From an uncultured Clostridia bacterium (GTDB lineage: Bacteria; Bacillota; Clostridia; TANB77; CAG-508), in contig CAKPJR010000002.1 of assembly GCA_934162925.1 (NCBI GenBank), positions 1 to 26,672 of the forward strand: DNA of 26,672 nt, in the 5' to 3' direction. The position numbers were made by a program, and so were the translations under genes. Below the pieces are notes generated by a model. That model made no database searches. It worked only from the letters and a program-made list of their open reading frames with translations, and was not told the DNA's origin. This document shows, piece by piece, positions 24,076 through 26,672 of the stretch; positions within the stretch are counted from its first letter, which is position 1, and each line of letters starts with the position of its first letter.

Positions 24076-24782
24076 GAAAAGCAAGAGATATGAACCAAGA
24101 TTTTATTTATGCAGCTGATGAAGAAAAAGATATTAAATTGTGTATACTAGCAGACGGAATGGGCGGATATAAAGGTGGAGAGATTGCAAGTAGTCTTGCT
24201 ACTATTTCTGCAAAACAGTATATTGATGAGAATTTTTCGAATATTGTTCCAAACAAAGAAAATATACAAGAACTTATAAAAGAAGCAATGGAGTATGCAA
24301 ATAATGAAGTATACGAAAAAGCCAAAGAAAATAAAGAATTAGAACAAATGGGAACAACATTAGAAATTTGCTTAATATATGAAAATAAAGTTTATATAGG
24401 ACATATTGGAGACAGCAGAATATATAGAATAAGAAAGAATATAATTAGAAGAATAACAACAGATCATAGTTATGTAGAAACCTTGGTAAAAGATGGAACA
24501 ATAACTAGAGCAGAAGCTTTTTATCACCCTAAAAAGAATATGCTTATGAAAGCTTTAGGATGCACTGAGAAGATAGAACCAGATGTAACAGTAAAAGGCT
24601 TTTTACCAGATGACATTATATTAATGTGCTCAGATGGATTAACTAATATGCTACATGAAGAAGAGATATACTCAATTATAAGAGAAGACGAAAATATAGC
24701 GTGTGAAAAATTAGTTCAAAGAGCTAATGAGCTTGGGGGATATGATAACATAAGCGTTATTATAATTTCAAATAAAGATTAA
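24048..24782 (+). CDS. PP2C-type Ser/Thr protein phosphatase (PrpC/Stp)
   Basis: This Mn/Mg-dependent phosphatase removes phosphate added by the neighbouring kinase. Its 244 residues are normal. Motifs seen are DIGKARDMNQDF, LADGMGGYKGGEIAS (metal-binding Asp-Gly), MGTTLEICL, GHIGDSRIYRI, ITTDHSYVE, CSDGLTNML and GGYDNISVI. The ATG lies inside the rlmN end with GAGGTGG upstream. Arg2 is written CGA, one of very few CGN codons read in frame in the window. It is followed 26 bases later by the kinase gene, so the pair is co-expressed. Confidence 0.95.
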   Translation: MRTYSKTDIGKARDMNQDFIYAADEEKDIKLCILADGMGGYKGGEIASSLATISAKQYIDENFSNIVPNKENIQELIKEAMEYANNEVYEKAKENKELEQMGTTLEICLIYENKVYIGHIGDSRIYRIRKNIIRRITTDHSYVETLVKDGTITRAEAFYHPKKNMLMKALGCTEKIEPDVTVKGFLPDDIILMCSDGLTNMLHEEEIYSIIREDENIACEKLVQRANELGGYDNISVIIISNKD

Positions 24783-24808
24783 AATTATTTGGATTGGAGA
24801 GAAGAAAA

Positions 24809-26672
24809 ATGAATTTAGAAGGTAAAATTATAGGAAATAGATATCAGATAATAGAAAAGATTGGGAACGGAGGAATGGCAACAGTATATAAAGCCAAATG
24901 TCTAGTTCTAAATAGATATGTAGCAGTAAAGATACTAAGAGATGAATTTACTACGGATGAAGAATTTATAAAAAGATTTAACATAGAAGCACAAGCTGCT
25001 GCGAGTTTAACACATCCAAACATTGTATCTGTTTATGATGTAGGAAACGAAGGAAACTTATACTATATAGTTATGGAACTAGTAAAAGGAAAAACTTTGA
25101 AAGAAATAATAGTTGAAGATGGAGCTTTAAGCTGGAAATGGGCTGTAAAAGTTGCAATGCAAATTGCTTCAGCTTTAGAAATGGCACATAGAAATAATAT
25201 AATACACAGAGACATAAAGCCACATAATATAATAATAACAGAAGATGGAGTAGCAAAAGTAACAGATTTCGGAATAGCTAAAGCTGTATCAAACTCTACG
25301 ATAACAGCATTTGGAACAACAATAGGATCAGTACATTATTTCTCTCCAGAACATGCAAGAGGAGGATTTACAGATGCTAAATCAGATTTATATTCATTAG
25401 GTGTTGTTATGTACGAAATGGTTACAGGAAGAGTTCCATTTGATAGTGATACACCAGTTTCTGTTGCCTTAAAACACATGCAAGAAGAACCTGTTGAACC
25501 AATGATAATAAAACCAGATTTACCTAAAAGCGTTAATGACATAATTTTGAAAGCAATGAAAAAAAATACAGAAGAAAGATATGCATCTGCCACAGAAATG
25601 CTTAGAGATTTAGAAAGAGCATTAAAACAACCAGACGGAAATTTTGTATTTGGAAATGAACCAGATAATTTTAAAACTCAAAGAATTGACTTAGATTATA
25701 TTACAAAAAATGAGCAAAGAAATAAAGAAACTAAAGAAGAACCAAAAGGAAAATTTGCAAAAATGAAAAAATTCTTTGAAGAACATAAAACTATTAAAGT
25801 AATATGCATAATACTAGCTTGTATATTAGTGTTCTCTGTAGCTATGGGTGGAACATATTTAGCTTTAACATTAGGAAGAGCAAAAGAAGTACAAATACCT
25901 GACTTATCAAATATGACTTTAGAACAGGCACAAGAAGAAGCAAAGAAATTAAAAATAAAAGTAGAAGTTAAAGAAGAAAAGTATCATTTAGAAATACCAG
26001 AAGGTCAAATTATAGAACAAGATCCTAAATATCAAATAAATTATAAAATAAAAGAAGGAAGTACAATAAAGGTAGTTGTAAGTAAAGGACAAGAAATAGT
26101 AAAAATGCCTAAAATAGTTGGACTAAAGAGAGACGAAGCAATAAACTTATTAAAAGAAACTGGATTAGAATATGAAATAAAAGAAGAGAACAGTGATGAT
26201 GTAGAAAAAGGAATCGTAATAAAACAAGAAACAGAAGACGGAAAAGAAATACAAAAGGATGATGAAATTGCAGCAGGAACAAAAATTATTGTTCATGTAA
26301 GTATGGGAATAGAACAAGTAGCAGTACCAGATCTATCAGGAAAAACAGAAAGTGAAGCAAAAACAGCAATATCAAATGCAAAACTAAAATGGAAAAGTAC
26401 AGAAAAAACATCAGATTCTAGTAAACCAAATGGTGTAGTTGTAAACCAATCAATATCAAATGGAAGCATGGTAGATAAAAATACAGAAATAACAATAACA
26501 ATAAATGAATTTGATGAGATAAAAACTGGAACAGTAACTGTTAATGTAAAATCATTAAGAAATTATTCAGTAAAATATAAAAAAGATGAAGATGGAAAAG
26601 AAGTTGCAATAGATCCAGAAAAAGTAACTCTAAAAATTGTTGCAGATGATGATATAATATATAATTCTAAAG
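24809..26672 (+). CDS. prkC: PASTA-domain Ser/Thr protein kinase (PrkC/Stk), 3' end cut off
   Basis: This membrane Ser/Thr kinase senses muropeptides or lipid II through outside PASTA domains and controls growth, cell wall and, in spore formers, germination. The frame is open from the ATG at 24809 (ribosome binding site GGAGAG) to the window end, 621 codons. Kinase motifs are GNGGMATVYKAK (P-loop), VAVKIL (Lys41), HRDIKPHNI, TDFGIAKA, GSVHYFSPE (activation segment) and SDLYSLGVVMYEM. A juxtamembrane Lys/Glu-rich stretch and a TM (about 329-353) follow. Three PASTA repeats come next (from about 360, beginning VQIPDLS, VKMPKIVG and VAVPDLSG) and then a C-terminal domain that continues beyond the window. 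No in-frame CGG is present. Confidence 0.95.
   Translation, partial: MNLEGKIIGNRYQIIEKIGNGGMATVYKAKCLVLNRYVAVKILRDEFTTDEEFIKRFNIEAQAAASLTHPNIVSVYDVGNEGNLYYIVMELVKGKTLKEIIVEDGALSWKWAVKVAMQIASALEMAHRNNIIHRDIKPHNIIITEDGVAKVTDFGIAKAVSNSTITAFGTTIGSVHYFSPEHARGGFTDAKSDLYSLGVVMYEMVTGRVPFDSDTPVSVALKHMQEEPVEPMIIKPDLPKSVNDIILKAMKKNTEERYASATEMLRDLERALKQPDGNFVFGNEPDNFKTQRIDLDYITKNEQRNKETKEEPKGKFAKMKKFFEEHKTIKVICIILACILVFSVAMGGTYLALTLGRAKEVQIPDLSNMTLEQAQEEAKKLKIKVEVKEEKYHLEIPEGQIIEQDPKYQINYKIKEGSTIKVVVSKGQEIVKMPKIVGLKRDEAINLLKETGLEYEIKEENSDDVEKGIVIKQETEDGKEIQKDDEIAAGTKIIVHVSMGIEQVAVPDLSGKTESEAKTAISNAKLKWKSTEKTSDSSKPNGVVVNQSISNGSMVDKNTEITITINEFDEIKTGTVTVNVKSLRNYSVKYKKDEDGKEVAIDPEKVTLKIVADDDIIYNSK

Overview
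This is AT-rich DNA from a spore-forming Firmicute, most likely an uncultured gut-type member of the Clostridia. The evidence is a SpoIVB peptidase, a GerA-type germinant receptor operon, an rlmN-PP2C-PASTA kinase cluster, strong AGGAGG ribosome binding sites and arginine written almost only as AGA/AGG. No rRNA, tRNA, CRISPR array, transposase or phage gene was seen.

Layout. 1-2.7 kb: the 3' end of a surface-like protein of unknown function, a small membrane-anchored protein and a 20-residue-repeat coiled-coil protein. 2.9-4.5 kb: spoIVB and a small two-TM protein behind a sigma-K-like promoter. 4.7-9.4 kb: folD, dprA and a class A penicillin-binding protein with a C-terminal Ig-like domain. 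9.5-11.4 kb: cysS and a dCMP deaminase. 11.5-16.6 kb: a tight run of a FemAB-type peptidoglycan aminoacyltransferase, an alanine racemase, a DUF1189-like membrane protein and ftsH. 16.6-17.5 kb (minus): an RluA-type pseudouridine synthase, apparently on a leaderless mRNA. 17.6-18.4 kb: a small unknown protein and secG. 18.7-22.9 kb (minus): gerAA-gerAB-gerAC plus a small two-TM gene. 23.0 kb to the end: rlmN, a PP2C phosphatase and a PASTA Ser/Thr kinase cut by the window edge.

Main discovery. Six conserved genes (spoIVB, PBP1A, femX, rluA, gerAC, gerAA) look frameshifted at nine places. All nine breaks are the same event: an in-frame CGG followed by any base, where the protein continues only if the C is skipped, so that CGGN behaves as one glycine (GGN). 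Every in-frame CGG I could find inside a recognisable conserved gene is such a site, and I found no break of any other kind. The preceding codon differs at nearly every site, so the rule follows the codon rather than a slippery heptamer. Reading CGGN as one glycine rebuilds full-length proteins. In SpoIVB it restores the His/Asp/Ser triad with the same spacing as I recall for B. subtilis. This suggests a genome-wide recoding: CGG is unassigned as arginine and CGGN is read by +1 frameshifting or quadruplet decoding as Gly. The nearest precedent I know is the obligatory +1 shift at AGG (AGGY read as GGY, Gly) in Perkinsus mitochondrial cox1. One small gene of unknown function (17637-17939) has an in-frame CGG without a sensible shift and is the key counterexample.

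Other structure: a family of GGGGACAGACCCC palindromes at gene 3' ends, several clear promoters and intrinsic terminators, and a 60-bp in-gene tandem repeat.
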